From positions 372,001 through 436,000 of the forward strand of contig NZ_PYFP01000002.1 in the NCBI RefSeq assembly GCF_003056055.1: 64,000 nucleotides of DNA, given 5' to 3'. This stretch comes from Glaciimonas sp. PCH181 (GTDB lineage Bacteria > Pseudomonadota > Gammaproteobacteria > Burkholderiales > Burkholderiaceae_D). Under the pieces are notes generated by a model. The model saw only the letters and a program-made list of their open reading frames with translations. It did not search any database and had not been told where the DNA came from. The stretch's first letter is position 1; every line of letters begins with the position of its first letter. The position numbers and the translations under genes were made by a program. Below are positions 1 to 8,482 of the stretch, one piece after another.

Positions 1-1
1 C

Positions 2-130
2 AAATTCACTAGGCAGCATGGCGGAGCAATAGATGTGATTAATCTGGCAGTAAAAATTCTGGAGTTACCACCGCATTGTCGCTATCTTGTCGAAGAACTG
101 GTCAAACAATTGCAACAGGATGTTGGATAA
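2..130 (+). CDS. C-terminal end of an unknown protein (5' end outside window)
   Basis: An open frame enters from the left edge and stops at TAA 128-130, leaving 42 residues that end in a helix-rich tail (INLAVKILELPPHCRYLVEEL region). I do not recognise the family. The tail resembles a second unattached frame at 15232-15324 (INLAEKIQELQPHRRYLIEKL), so it may belong to a small gene family that is present in both accessory blocks. Whether the part outside the window is intact cannot be told. Confidence 0.4.
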   Translation, partial: KFTRQHGGAIDVINLAVKILELPPHCRYLVEELVKQLQQDVG

Positions 131-180
131 CACGCGATCCGGACAACTATTGCCGTAATTTATGATTCTAGGAGCGAAGA

Positions 181-480
181 ATGAAACTATCATCAACCAT
201 CGTAGTGCTATCGATTGTAGGGTTGTTGGCATTTACAAATCCAAAACTAGACAGCTATGAGCAGCACATTCATCAAACAATCACTCAGGAAGCCAATAAA
301 CAGGATGACGTAGCTCGAACACTGGGAACGTTATTTGGAGGATTGGCCAGCAGTCTCATAGCTAACAGCACCGTGAGAAATAATTACATTCTGTTTAGCA
401 CTTACGACTCAAATCTGGGAAATCAACATCGAAAATTTTTAGGTATCCTTGGCAATTTCTTTCAAATATCAAGCCACTAA
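181..480 (+). CDS. DUF4359-like small exported or membrane-anchored protein
   Basis: This 99-residue protein begins with a hydrophobic segment (residues 4-19) followed at once by a TNP motif and a Tyr-containing stretch (DSYEQHI). That layout is how I remember the DUF4359 family, whose function is unknown. The start is supported by AGGAG about seven bases before the ATG. The length is as expected for a complete protein. The uncut N-terminal segment suggests either an anchor or a signal peptide to the periplasm. It lies alone, about 70 bp before the FMN reductase, and may be co-transcribed with it. The family assignment is from memory of the motif and is moderate only. Confidence 0.6.
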   Translation: MKLSSTIVVLSIVGLLAFTNPKLDSYEQHIHQTITQEANKQDDVARTLGTLFGGLASSLIANSTVRNNYILFSTYDSNLGNQHRKFLGILGNFFQISSH

Positions 481-547
481 AAAGATAATATTACGGATTG
501 CCTTCCCATTATCTGATTTCGTTTACTACCTGCCAATCAAAGATGTT

Positions 548-1105
548 ATGAAAATACTTGCGCTATCAGGCAGCCTACGTGCTATGTCCATAAATTCAGC
601 TCTACTAAGCGCTGCAGCAGCGCTGGCTCCGCACGATATGTCTGTGACGGTGTTCAACGGCATCAAGGATTTACCTCTGTTCAATCCCGACCACGAAGAC
701 TGCCTGCCAAGTAATGTCACGGATTTTCGCGCCAGCGTAGCTACTGCAGACGCTTTGATGATCGCAAGTCCTGAGTACGCACATGGCGTCACCGGAGCTA
801 TTAAGAACGCGCTTGATTGGCTCGTGAGTTTTGAGCCTTTTGCCTATAAACTGGTCGCCGTGCTAAATACCTCACCGCGCGCGCATCATGCCGATGATGC
901 CTTACGCGAGACGCTTAAGACGATGGCCGCAATAATCGTTGAACCAGCATCAATCTCTATTCCACTACTCGGCGCCAAACTCGATGAAGATGGAATGATT
1001 TCAACTCCTAATATTGCTGCGTCTATTCAAGAGGCACTCGGAGCGCTAGGCGATGCGATTATTCTTCGCAAGACATCACAAGGCGCATCGTTTCCCATAT
1101 CGTAA
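548..1105 (+). CDS. NADPH-dependent FMN reductase family protein
   Basis: The 185-residue protein starts MKILALSGSLRAMSIN, which contains the GSLRxxSxN phosphate-binding motif of the flavodoxin-like NADPH:FMN reductases. It also has the family's SPEYAHGVTGAIKNALDWL block near residue 80, which closes over the FMN. Such enzymes (SsuE, ChrR and azoreductase relatives) reduce flavins or quinones with NAD(P)H in the cytoplasm. The start at 548 was chosen because it puts the beta-strand and GSLR motif at the N-terminus as in the family; an upstream in-frame extension adds only non-family sequence. A flavin monooxygenase is encoded 4 kb away, but the distance and opposite strand give no evidence of a link. 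Confidence 0.85.
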   Translation: MKILALSGSLRAMSINSALLSAAAALAPHDMSVTVFNGIKDLPLFNPDHEDCLPSNVTDFRASVATADALMIASPEYAHGVTGAIKNALDWLVSFEPFAYKLVAVLNTSPRAHHADDALRETLKTMAAIIVEPASISIPLLGAKLDEDGMISTPNIAASIQEALGALGDAIILRKTSQGASFPIS

Positions 1106-1650
1106 GTACAAACTACTTCAAGACTCACAATCTAAGGTCTATCTTCGAGCAAGTAAGCTCGAGTTCGATCTACCACATATAAATTAATACGAATCCCATA
1201 GTCCGGATAATGGAGCTCATCCATCACTATACAAATACAACAGGACTGTTATACGTGCAATTTATATTAGATGGTTTTCGGCTTATTGTGCGGGTTCATG
1301 ACAACCGTCGCCGTCTATTGTTTAAATAAAACAGATAAATAGTTGCCCGGAAATTTAGGTGGAAATCTAACGTAGAATTTATAGTTGAAGCCGTACATGC
1401 ACCACCAGAGTGCTTGCAGCTATTTCCTTTTTTGCCTCAGGACGAAATTGAGAGTGAGGGCTTAAAGTTGCATAAAAGGTATAAACTTTCCTGTCACCTC
1501 TTCCCCCACAAATCAATGGTCTTAGCATCGAACGTATTAACCTTCACGTGAAACTTGTGCTCAATACTTCCAATGTAGTCTATGTCATGCTGTGAATAGG
1601 TTCACACATCACTGCTTTAGAGGACGTTGCACTTTGGGCTTAAGAGAGTA
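1106..1650. other. 545-bp gap with a hairpin and relic sequence
   Basis: No gene is supported here. A small hairpin (TCGAGC, loop, GCTCGA at 1145-1162) follows the FMN reductase without a T-run. The stretch 1219-1364 is a diverged copy of 12187-12337 (separate entry). The remainder reads as fragments with stops. Confidence 0.5.
1219..1364 (+). repeat. Relic repeat, copy A
   Basis: This stretch aligns by eye with 12187-12337 at roughly 60-65 %. Both begin ATCACTATA, share TTATACGTG, and end with TTAAATAAAAC followed by ATAGTTG and GGAAA..TTAGGTGG. In both copies the frame ending at TAAATAA can be read (LYVQF here, LYVRF in the other), so this looks like the decayed 3' end of a gene plus its downstream flank. 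The parent gene is not recognised. Confidence 0.5.
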
Positions 1651-2802
1651 CTACTTTCTGGATAGGCCGTAAAACTGGAAATAAACGACATAGATCAACA
1701 TGACATAGTTGAGAAGGTCGACCCAGGTGAGTGGATCACCGCCAAAGCCGGGAACAATTTCCGCTTCATGTAGTACCGCTGCGCTAAACCATCGCGTATA
1801 GACTACAAAAGAGATCAAACCAAGACTCCAGCACGATGCCGCGCGTATAACCCGGTTTGTCCCCATGCCGAAGCGGTTCGGCCAGTTGCCCGCAACGTTA
1901 GCCCAGAAAATCAACCAGAACGCGATCCACACGCCTAGTTGTGCTGGCCAACTTGGGAACATCTCACCAATTTTTTCGATAGCATCAGGAGGAATGAGAA
2001 CCCAGCGGAGCAACGCGAGATGTACGCCATAGAGTGCCGTTCCCAGCAGGAAATTGCCGACCAACGCGGCGAGCGCCATGTGGCTTTTTCGCCTCAGCAT
2101 ACTCCACGGCCAGTTGTCAAAAATGAGGAAAGTCGTCAGCCACGCGACGATAACGGAATAGAACCAGCCGATAGCCACAGGCAAAGGAAGCAGTATCGCG
2201 TGAGGCGCAGAAGCGGTTGATATGCTGGGATAGATCAGCAGAAAATAGCCAAGTCCTGTAAGACAACATCCGCTGACCAGTTGCGCAAAACCGGACAGCA
2301 CCGGGCTCAAACCACTATCGGACCATGGCCATCCCGCCATGCCTGTCGCCAATATGCCGAATCCATAGAAACCGATCAGCACGATAAGGCCGACTGCGCC
2401 ATAGCCGGTGCCCCCGACTGCGCTGAATGCCGAATCCAATGCGCCGTAGCCATAGACGAGCGTAGCGGGAAGGAGGAAGGCAAGCGCAAATGTCAAAACG
2501 GTGGCGACGCAGCCTCGAACAGGCTGCTTCAAAGCTGAAAATCCTGCCATATTAAAGTTGAAACCGATGAAGACCAGAACCAGGATTCCCCAGAAAAGGT
2601 ACATGCCAAACGGTTGAGGTGAGTACTTCCAGACTGCCAGTCTGGAGTCGACAAACAGACGCCATACGCCGAGGCTTATGGCATGCACGATCAAAAATAC
2701 GGCCAGAGAAAACGTGAATGACCGGAGTACTAATCCTGTGGATACAAACGAGATTTTCTCTTGTACATCAATGTTAGGGCTAATGGGTTCCATGACAGAC
2801 AT
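1651..2802 (-). CDS. Polytopic membrane protein with three-fold WPW repeat
   Basis: About 383 residues with roughly ten hydrophobic segments and no soluble domain, so it is an inner-membrane protein. Tryptophan-proline motifs (GWPWS, NWPWS, NWPNR) occur near residues 158, 230 and 306. They are spaced by about 73-76 residues and each is followed by a membrane segment, which points to a three-fold internal repeat. I do not recognise a named family. It is the last gene of the minus-strand operon with the monooxygenase, SDR and zinc dehydrogenase, so a role in uptake or export of that pathway's substrate is a reasonable inference. The start is uncertain: ATG at 2802 or 2793 fits the first membrane segment, while a longer frame opens at 2895. 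Confidence 0.7.
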   Translation of the reverse strand: MSVMEPISPNIDVQEKISFVSTGLVLRSFTFSLAVFLIVHAISLGVWRLFVDSRLAVWKYSPQPFGMYLFWGILVLVFIGFNFNMAGFSALKQPVRGCVATVLTFALAFLLPATLVYGYGALDSAFSAVGGTGYGAVGLIVLIGFYGFGILATGMAGWPWSDSGLSPVLSGFAQLVSGCCLTGLGYFLLIYPSISTASAPHAILLPLPVAIGWFYSVIVAWLTTFLIFDNWPWSMLRRKSHMALAALVGNFLLGTALYGVHLALLRWVLIPPDAIEKIGEMFPSWPAQLGVWIAFWLIFWANVAGNWPNRFGMGTNRVIRAASCWSLGLISFVVYTRWFSAAVLHEAEIVPGFGGDPLTWVDLLNYVMLIYVVYFQFYGLSRK

Positions 2803-2937
2803 GTCCAGTACTATGTAAACCCGGTCGCGAAGCATGCCAGAGACGCGATTGCGCCTCGCGCATACTTGCAGACCGGAAAATAGGAAAGTGACCACGTCGA
2901 TTGACGTGGCGTATTGGAGTGAACGAGCGTCAGGTAC

Positions 2938-4035
2938 TCAGTCGGCGACTGGTTTGACGATGATCTTGACGTTGCCATCCTTATTGTTGACCAATTCTTC
3001 GAAGCCGTGCGTCACAATATCAGCGAGGGAAATCCGTCCCGTGATGAGGGGCTGAACATCGATTCGACCGTCAGCGATAAAACGAATCACATCCGCGAAT
3101 TCGCCGTTATAAGCGAGCGATCCAATGATCTCTTTCTCGGTCGATACGATTTCGAAGAAATTGAAAGCGCTTGGTTCTTCAAAGATTCCCACCATCACGG
3201 ATTTTCCGGCTTTGCGAATCACGTCAATTGCAAGCTTGGCGGTGGATTTATTCCCGATGCACTCAAACGATACGTCTGCGCCATAACCACCGGTCAACGC
3301 CTTGACCTCCGCGATTGCGTCGCACTCGTTCGGATCAATAACGATACTGGCACCAACTTCCAGCGCCTTCTTCTTGCGCGCCGACGACATTTCGAGTGCG
3401 ATGATGCGCCCTGCGCCAGCGGCCTTCGCGCACATGATCGTACATAGTCCGATGGTACCCGCACCAACCACCACAACCGTCTGGCCGACAATGTTACCGG
3501 CTTTCTTGACAGCATGAAGGCCAACCGCAAGGGGTTCGATCAGCGCTCCCGCCTCGGTCGGAAAATTGTCTGGAAGCTTATAGAGCAACTCCGCCGGGAC
3601 GTTGACATATTCGGCGAACGCGCCATTGTTCATCAAGCCGGTGAATGCGAGATTTTCGCAGATGTTATATAGACCATGCGTACAGTAATAGCATTTTCCG
3701 CAATGCTGGCAGGCGTCGGCGGTAACGCGTTCGCCCACCTTGAAACCCGTAACGCCAGCCCCTAGTTCCGCAATCTCGCCACTGAACTCGTGACCGAGAA
3801 TGCATTGCCCCATCAAACCGGTGAGAGGATGAGGATGGTCGACGGGAATAAAAACTGGACCTGCGACATATTCATGTAAATCCGATCCACAGATTCCGCA
3901 CCAATGCACTCGAATCGTTACCCATCCCGCGACGGGCCGGTCCGGTACACGGACCTCTTCGACGCGAATATCGTTCCGTCCATGCCATACCGCTGCCTTC
4001 ATGCTGCCTTGATGTATCAATGCTTCGTTGCTCAT
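2938..4035 (-). CDS. Zinc-dependent 2,3-butanediol / secondary alcohol dehydrogenase
   Basis: This 365-residue medium-chain dehydrogenase carries the catalytic zinc motif CGICGSDLHEY near residue 47, GHEFSGEI near 82, a structural zinc site with four cysteines (CQHCGKCYYCTHGLYNIC) near 110-127, and an NAD-binding GAGTIGLCTI near 190. The CGICGSDLHEY form is typical of (R,R)-butanediol dehydrogenase and related threonine/sorbitol dehydrogenases. The expected reaction is NAD-linked oxidation of a vicinal diol or secondary alcohol in the cytoplasm. It follows an acetoin-reductase-type SDR by 142 bp on the same strand, so the two enzymes may interconvert different stereoisomers of a diol/ketol pair. 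The exact substrate is not determined by sequence. Confidence 0.85.
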   Translation of the reverse strand: MSNEALIHQGSMKAAVWHGRNDIRVEEVRVPDRPVAGWVTIRVHWCGICGSDLHEYVAGPVFIPVDHPHPLTGLMGQCILGHEFSGEIAELGAGVTGFKVGERVTADACQHCGKCYYCTHGLYNICENLAFTGLMNNGAFAEYVNVPAELLYKLPDNFPTEAGALIEPLAVGLHAVKKAGNIVGQTVVVVGAGTIGLCTIMCAKAAGAGRIIALEMSSARKKKALEVGASIVIDPNECDAIAEVKALTGGYGADVSFECIGNKSTAKLAIDVIRKAGKSVMVGIFEEPSAFNFFEIVSTEKEIIGSLAYNGEFADVIRFIADGRIDVQPLITGRISLADIVTHGFEELVNNKDGNVKIIVKPVAD

Positions 4036-4144
4036 AATTGTGTCTCCATAATAGTTCTTGGGGTGTAACGAAAGTAGTGCAAGCTTTTGACGAATTACCT
4101 ATTCGATTAGTTATCAGCAAAAATGATCGATATCGGCACGCGCC

Positions 4145-4162
4145 ATTACCTGTTTCGGTAAT
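4145..4162. other. Short inverted repeat between SDR and dehydrogenase
   Basis: ATTACC, a six-base loop, then GGTAAT form a perfect six-pair stem just after the SDR stop codon. There is no T-run. It could slow RNA decay or act as a weak processing site inside the operon; this is inference. Confidence 0.3.
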
Positions 4163-4177
4163 TCGGGATGCGGGCGA

Positions 4178-4957
4178 TCAACGGTAGACCAAACCACCAT
4201 CGATTAATGGCGACTGCCCGGTCATATAGTCCGAATCTGGGCCCGCCAGGTACGAGACAAAGCCAGCCACATCCTCCGGTGTTTCGGCACGCCCAAGGGC
4301 GATGCCACTCACATATTTTTTGTACGTGGCTCCCACTTCCGCACCCGTTATTTCAGCCAGACGTTTATCGATCTCAACCCACATGTCGGTGCCAACCACA
4401 CCTGGACAATAAGCGTTGACGGTGATGCCGTCGCTAGCCAGTTCTTTGGCGGCGGCTTGCGTGAGCGCACGCACGGCGAACTTGGTGGCAGAATAAACAC
4501 CAAGCAAGGCAAAACCATCGTGCCCGGCAATCGAACAGGCATTGATAATCTTTCCGCGCTGATTCGATGCCTTGAACTTCCTGGCGGCCGCCTGGATACC
4601 CCACAACACGCCCTGAACGTTAATTTTCAGGATGTGGTCGATTTGCGCGGGAGTGACATCAAGCAATGGGGCGATCTGAGCAATGCCGGCATTATTCACA
4701 ATGATGTCGAACCCGCCCAGCTCCTGCGAGGCGTAATCGACTGACTTTGCCACCTGATCTTGCTGAGATACATCGGCCACAAATACTGTAGCCTTTCGTC
4801 CCAGTGCGGTGACCTCCTTTGCGACGGCCGCTATTTTTTCCTCGTTGACGTCAACCAAAGCAATATCGGCACCATCCTTCGCTAAACGTAAGGCAATGGC
4901 TCTTCCGATACCTTGGCCGGCACCAGTTACGAGGGCTACTTTTCCAAAAATACTCAT
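4178..4957 (-). CDS. budC: Acetoin (diacetyl) reductase / meso-butanediol dehydrogenase, SDR family
   Basis: The 259-residue short-chain dehydrogenase has TGAGQGIG at residues 11-18, NNAG at 88-91 and the catalytic Ser142-Tyr155-Lys159 set. Long stretches match BudC/ButA as I know it: KINVQGVLWGIQAAA, KIINACSIAGH, GVYSATKFAVRALTQAAAKE and AYCPGVVGTDMW. These enzymes reduce diacetyl to acetoin and acetoin to 2,3-butanediol with NADH, and also run in reverse. The start at 4957 follows AAGGA at good distance; an upstream extension overlaps the monooxygenase stop region. It is 44 bp downstream of the monooxygenase, clearly in one operon. Substrate may differ from acetoin in this context. Confidence 0.88.
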   Translation of the reverse strand: MSIFGKVALVTGAGQGIGRAIALRLAKDGADIALVDVNEEKIAAVAKEVTALGRKATVFVADVSQQDQVAKSVDYASQELGGFDIIVNNAGIAQIAPLLDVTPAQIDHILKINVQGVLWGIQAAARKFKASNQRGKIINACSIAGHDGFALLGVYSATKFAVRALTQAAAKELASDGITVNAYCPGVVGTDMWVEIDKRLAEITGAEVGATYKKYVSGIALGRAETPEDVAGFVSYLAGPDSDYMTGQSPLIDGGLVYR

Positions 4958-5001
4958 ACGATTTTCCTTTTCAGTTTCGATGAAGTTTGAGGAGCTGCAT
5001 C

Positions 5002-6804
5002 CTAGGACAAATGATGCACATCTTGCAGCGCATATACCGGCGTAGATAAGCCTTCCATACGCGCCTTCAATTGCAGCGACAAATACTGTGAGTAATGGCG
5101 CGACTGGTGCAGATTGCCGCCATGAAACCAGAGTGCCGCTTGCTGGGTCGGTTTCCACATATTGCGTTGCTCGCCTTCCCACGGTCCTGGGTCTTTGGTA
5201 GTAGCAGAGCCGAGGCCCCAGACCTTACCTACTTTATTGGCAACCTCAGGTGAAATCAGGTCGGCAGCCCAGCCGTTCATAGAGCCGTAACCAGTGGCAT
5301 ACACGATCAGATCGGCTTCCAGTTCGGTGCCATCACTGAGTAATACCGAATGTGCTTTTAGCTCAACGACATCGACGCCACTTTTCAATTTGATCTTGCC
5401 ATCGGCCACCAACTCCGATGCACCCACGTCGATGTAATAACCTGAACCACGACGTAGATATTTCATGAACAGACCGGAGTCGTCATCCCCGAAATCAAGC
5501 ATGAAGCCGCTTTTTTCCAGCCGCGCATAAAATTCTGCGTCACGCTCACGGATCGCCTTGAAAATCGGCGTCTGAAATTCGTGCAAGATTTTGTACGGCA
5601 GCGAGGCAAAGGTCAGGTCGGCCTTTGATGTCGTCATGCCCGCAGCAACTGCGCGCTCCGAATACAGGTCGCCCAGTGCCAGATCCATCAATGAGTTTGA
5701 CTTGACGATATGGGTCGAAGAGCGCTGTACCATAGTCACATCCACACCGGCCTCCCACAAAGCTGCACAAATATCATGCGAGGAATTGTTGGCACCGATC
5801 ACGACCACTTTTTTGCCGACATACGCATCTGGTCCCGAATGTGCTGACGAATGCTGCTGCTCTCCTTTAAATACATCCATACCCTTAAACTTCGGCAAAT
5901 TGGGCTTGCCTGACATCCCGGTCGCCAACACCAACTGCTTAGGTCGCAGCGTAATTTGTTCGCCCTTACGATTAACTTGTACAGTCCATTCACCGCTGAC
6001 CTCATCATAGCTAGCCGATTCGCAGGTGGTTGAACCCCAGTAGTTCAGTTCCATCACCTTGGTGTACATCTCGAGCCAATCGCCAACCTTGTCTTTCGGC
6101 GTAAATACCGGCCAGTTTTCAGGGAAAGGAATATACGGCATGTGGTCGTACCAGACCGGGTCATGCAGACACAACGATTTATAACGTTTGCGCCAGCTAT
6201 CGCCGGGCTTTTCATTCTTTTCAATGATGATGGTAGGAACATTTAATTGCCGCAACCTTGCGCCAAGTGCAATCCCGCCCTGCCCACCTCCGATGATCAG
6301 GCAATAGGGTTGGCGCGAATAACCTAACTCGCTCAACTCCGATTCGCGATCCTCTGTCCAGCTCCTGCGGTTGGTAGTTGCACCGTGGGTCGCACCCATT
6401 GGTCGCTGATGGCCCTTCGCCTCTTCATGCCCCTTCAGCTCGGACATGGTCGTGAGCAAGGTCCATATCTTGCCGTCCCTGACACGTATGAAACCAACCC
6501 CGCGTGCGACATTAATCTCGATACTGATCCAGCTCTGTGTCACGCCACCGGCTTCGGTGGGATCGTCATTTTCCGACAAGCGCAAGGCTACCGGTTTTAC
6601 CGCCTCCAACTGGGCATCGAGCATCGCGCTGATTTGCTCGCGGCCTTCCATGGTTTTAAGGTTCCAGGTGAACATCACCAAATCGCGCCAGTAGCCATTT
6701 GTCTCGAACAAATTTGCTGCAGCGCTGCTATCCCCAACGCGCATCGCCGTCTCAAGTTGCTCCAGAATGGCCGCAATGGTTTGCTTATTTTTTTCCGTAG
6801 TCAT
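5002..6804 (-). CDS. Flavin-containing monooxygenase with N-terminal NTF2/SnoaL-like domain
   Basis: This 600-residue protein has two parts. Residues 1-125 look like an NTF2/SnoaL-type cone fold. Residues 165-600 are an FAD/NADPH monooxygenase with GGGQGG at 172-177 and a second nucleotide site (VVVIGANNSSHD) in which the usual glycines are partly replaced, as is common in this subgroup. YuCCA/FMO-type and Baeyer-Villiger enzymes insert oxygen into ketones, amines or thioethers using NADPH. The start at 6804 has an excellent AAGGAG five bases upstream. It is the first gene of the operon with the SDR, dehydrogenase and membrane protein, which suggests breakdown of a ketone or diol-derived compound. 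The substrate is unknown. Confidence 0.85.
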   Translation of the reverse strand: MTTEKNKQTIAAILEQLETAMRVGDSSAAANLFETNGYWRDLVMFTWNLKTMEGREQISAMLDAQLEAVKPVALRLSENDDPTEAGGVTQSWISIEINVARGVGFIRVRDGKIWTLLTTMSELKGHEEAKGHQRPMGATHGATTNRRSWTEDRESELSELGYSRQPYCLIIGGGQGGIALGARLRQLNVPTIIIEKNEKPGDSWRKRYKSLCLHDPVWYDHMPYIPFPENWPVFTPKDKVGDWLEMYTKVMELNYWGSTTCESASYDEVSGEWTVQVNRKGEQITLRPKQLVLATGMSGKPNLPKFKGMDVFKGEQQHSSAHSGPDAYVGKKVVVIGANNSSHDICAALWEAGVDVTMVQRSSTHIVKSNSLMDLALGDLYSERAVAAGMTTSKADLTFASLPYKILHEFQTPIFKAIRERDAEFYARLEKSGFMLDFGDDDSGLFMKYLRRGSGYYIDVGASELVADGKIKLKSGVDVVELKAHSVLLSDGTELEADLIVYATGYGSMNGWAADLISPEVANKVGKVWGLGSATTKDPGPWEGEQRNMWKPTQQAALWFHGGNLHQSRHYSQYLSLQLKARMEGLSTPVYALQDVHHLS

Positions 6805-6859
6805 GCAATCTCCTTCAAGTTAATGGTTGGTTTGGAACGAAAATGGACGAGTTTGTTGT

Positions 6860-6878
6860 AGTTATTAAAATAATAACT
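6860..6878. promoter_or_regulatory. Inverted repeat upstream of the monooxygenase operon
   Basis: AGTTATT, five bases, AATAACT form a perfect seven-base inverted repeat 56 bases upstream of the monooxygenase ATG and downstream of the regulator gene. It could be an operator. It lacks GC content and a T-run, so a terminator is less likely. No GG/GC sigma-54 promoter pair was found in this interval. Confidence 0.35.
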
Positions 6879-6912
6879 AAATTACTAAAAGTTACTGAAG
6901 TCGCAAAATGCG

Positions 6913-8088
6913 TTATTGCCGATGGGGCGGCCGGATATTAAGTGATGCCAGTCGTCTGTATAAAGTCGCGCGTGAGATGCCGAGCAGTGTTGCGGCCAAT
7001 TCCGGCGTCCAATGGGTCTGCGTCAGTGCGGCGACGATACGGGTCCGCTCGACAATATCGTCTTCGTCGAGCAGCACGCTGGCAACGTTTGTATTTTTGG
7101 GATTTAAATTGTGTTTTTTGGCGACGTTGCGTTGCAGTGGCGTACGAACACGTGCATACAGATACGTATTGCCAGCAAGCCGCAGTGACAGCAGGTTCTG
7201 TCCAGGGCGCATAGCGAATAACTGCTCCGCACGGATGTCGAACAATTCACTTACATGACGAGGCAATGCGCGTGACAGTGGGCCTCCCAGTCCAGCGAGT
7301 TCCGGCACGCGCGCTTTGGCGCAACGATTGGCAGCTACTACGTTGCCGTCACCATTCACTGCGATGAGAATTTCAGGCTGTGCTTCTACAAAATGCCGAT
7401 TGTGGTGCGCCAGCAGAATCCAGCAATGCATGTTGGTTTTCAGGAAGTATGCATCTTCAATCCATATCGCGCTTTGCTGCACCAATCGGTTGACCAGCCG
7501 CTGGCTGTCGCGACTATCGGGTGACAGCACCGCCGATGCATCCAACACGCCAATCAATTCGCCCTCGGGCGCAAAGATGGGCGCAGCGCTGCAAGTCAGC
7601 CCGGTGAAAGTAGCGCGAAAATGGTCAGTTTTATGTACCGTGATGGGTGTCTTGTCCAGAAGAGTCACCGCAATACCACAGGTTCCCTCCTCGCCCTCTG
7701 ACCAGCAAGAGCCGAGATGTAAGCCTGCGCGTTTGAATTCATTCCGATGGTCGTGGTCTACACAATAATCGATCGTGACACCATCTGCATTGCTCAACAG
7801 CACGCAATAGCCAGCCTCACGAATCATGTCATGCAAACGCGGCAGACATTCACCGGACGCTAAAAGCAACGCCTCCTCACCTTGCCGGATATCACGCAAT
7901 TCCTGACTGGTCAGAATGCGGGGGCCGATGACGGCGCCAGGATCGAGATGGTAATCCTCTAACGCGCGTCGGTAGGATAAAGCGAGCCGCGCCGTATCCG
8001 CTCCCGGATTCATATTGCGGCCTTCGATTACTTTACGCACCCGCTCAAAATGGTTGGTCTGCGGATTGGTCAATGAAACGTATGGCAT
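6913..8088 (-). CDS. AcoR-like GAF/Fis-type regulator lacking the AAA+ domain
   Basis: The 391-residue protein has the N-terminal layout of AcoR-type activators (helical start, then a GAF-like sensor around residues 75-230) and a C-terminal Fis-type HTH (PELAATLLGISRATLYRRL, about residues 358-378). Between them there is only a PAS-like stretch; the roughly 230-residue AAA+ sigma-54 activation domain with Walker A and GAFTGA motifs is absent. It should therefore bind DNA and sense a ligand but cannot remodel sigma-54 polymerase, so it probably works at sigma-70 promoters or as a repressor. It lies upstream of the monooxygenase operon on the same strand. A GGAG-like ribosome site precedes the ATG. 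Confidence 0.82.
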   Translation of the reverse strand: MPYVSLTNPQTNHFERVRKVIEGRNMNPGADTARLALSYRRALEDYHLDPGAVIGPRILTSQELRDIRQGEEALLLASGECLPRLHDMIREAGYCVLLSNADGVTIDYCVDHDHRNEFKRAGLHLGSCWSEGEEGTCGIAVTLLDKTPITVHKTDHFRATFTGLTCSAAPIFAPEGELIGVLDASAVLSPDSRDSQRLVNRLVQQSAIWIEDAYFLKTNMHCWILLAHHNRHFVEAQPEILIAVNGDGNVVAANRCAKARVPELAGLGGPLSRALPRHVSELFDIRAEQLFAMRPGQNLLSLRLAGNTYLYARVRTPLQRNVAKKHNLNPKNTNVASVLLDEDDIVERTRIVAALTQTHWTPELAATLLGISRATLYRRLASLNIRPPHRQ

Positions 8089-8148
8089 GACGACACTCCA
8101 GGAAGCTTGTTTCAGCCATGAAAACGGCTAGAACTAAAGTTGATATGC

Positions 8149-8219
8149 CGTTGTAACATGCTGATGCAGCGCTCGCATCTTGCGTTGCAACATCCCAGTT
8201 AACTGAGACATTTTTCTCA
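8149..8219. promoter_or_regulatory. Candidate operator region of the AcoR-like gene
   Basis: The 394-bp interval 8089-8482 has no supported gene. Within it, CGTTGTAACAT (8149-8159) and CGTTGCAACAT (8183-8193) are near-identical direct repeats, each with a GTTG.AAC palindromic core, starting 34 bases apart. An inverted repeat, TGAGA with a six-base loop and TCTCA, sits at 8204-8219. The positions (60-130 bases before the regulator ATG) suit binding of the regulator to its own promoter. This is inference. Confidence 0.4.
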
Positions 8220-8482
8220 CCTGTTTTGAGGGTGCACTAGCGCTCTTTATAATCAACCAATGTGCCCGTACTGAGACGAAACGTCGCTGCTCTGACTTTT
8301 CTGCTATCAATATGGCTCACGCTGACAAAAGCGACTTTTATGTTCGTGTTGCACTCGGTCAGCCCCCTTGATACCTCCAACACCATCCATAAGACCTATA
8401 TCACTAGTCAGGGCTTGAACAAGCGGGGTCTGGAAATCGGTGGCGGCTATATTCAGTCCACTTGGAGCGATCAAATTTTTAA

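Noticed and set aside
6805..6912. Sigma-54 promoter for the monooxygenase operon
   Set aside because: It was expected from the AcoR-like regulator, but no GG-N10-GC element could be found, in agreement with the missing AAA+ domain.
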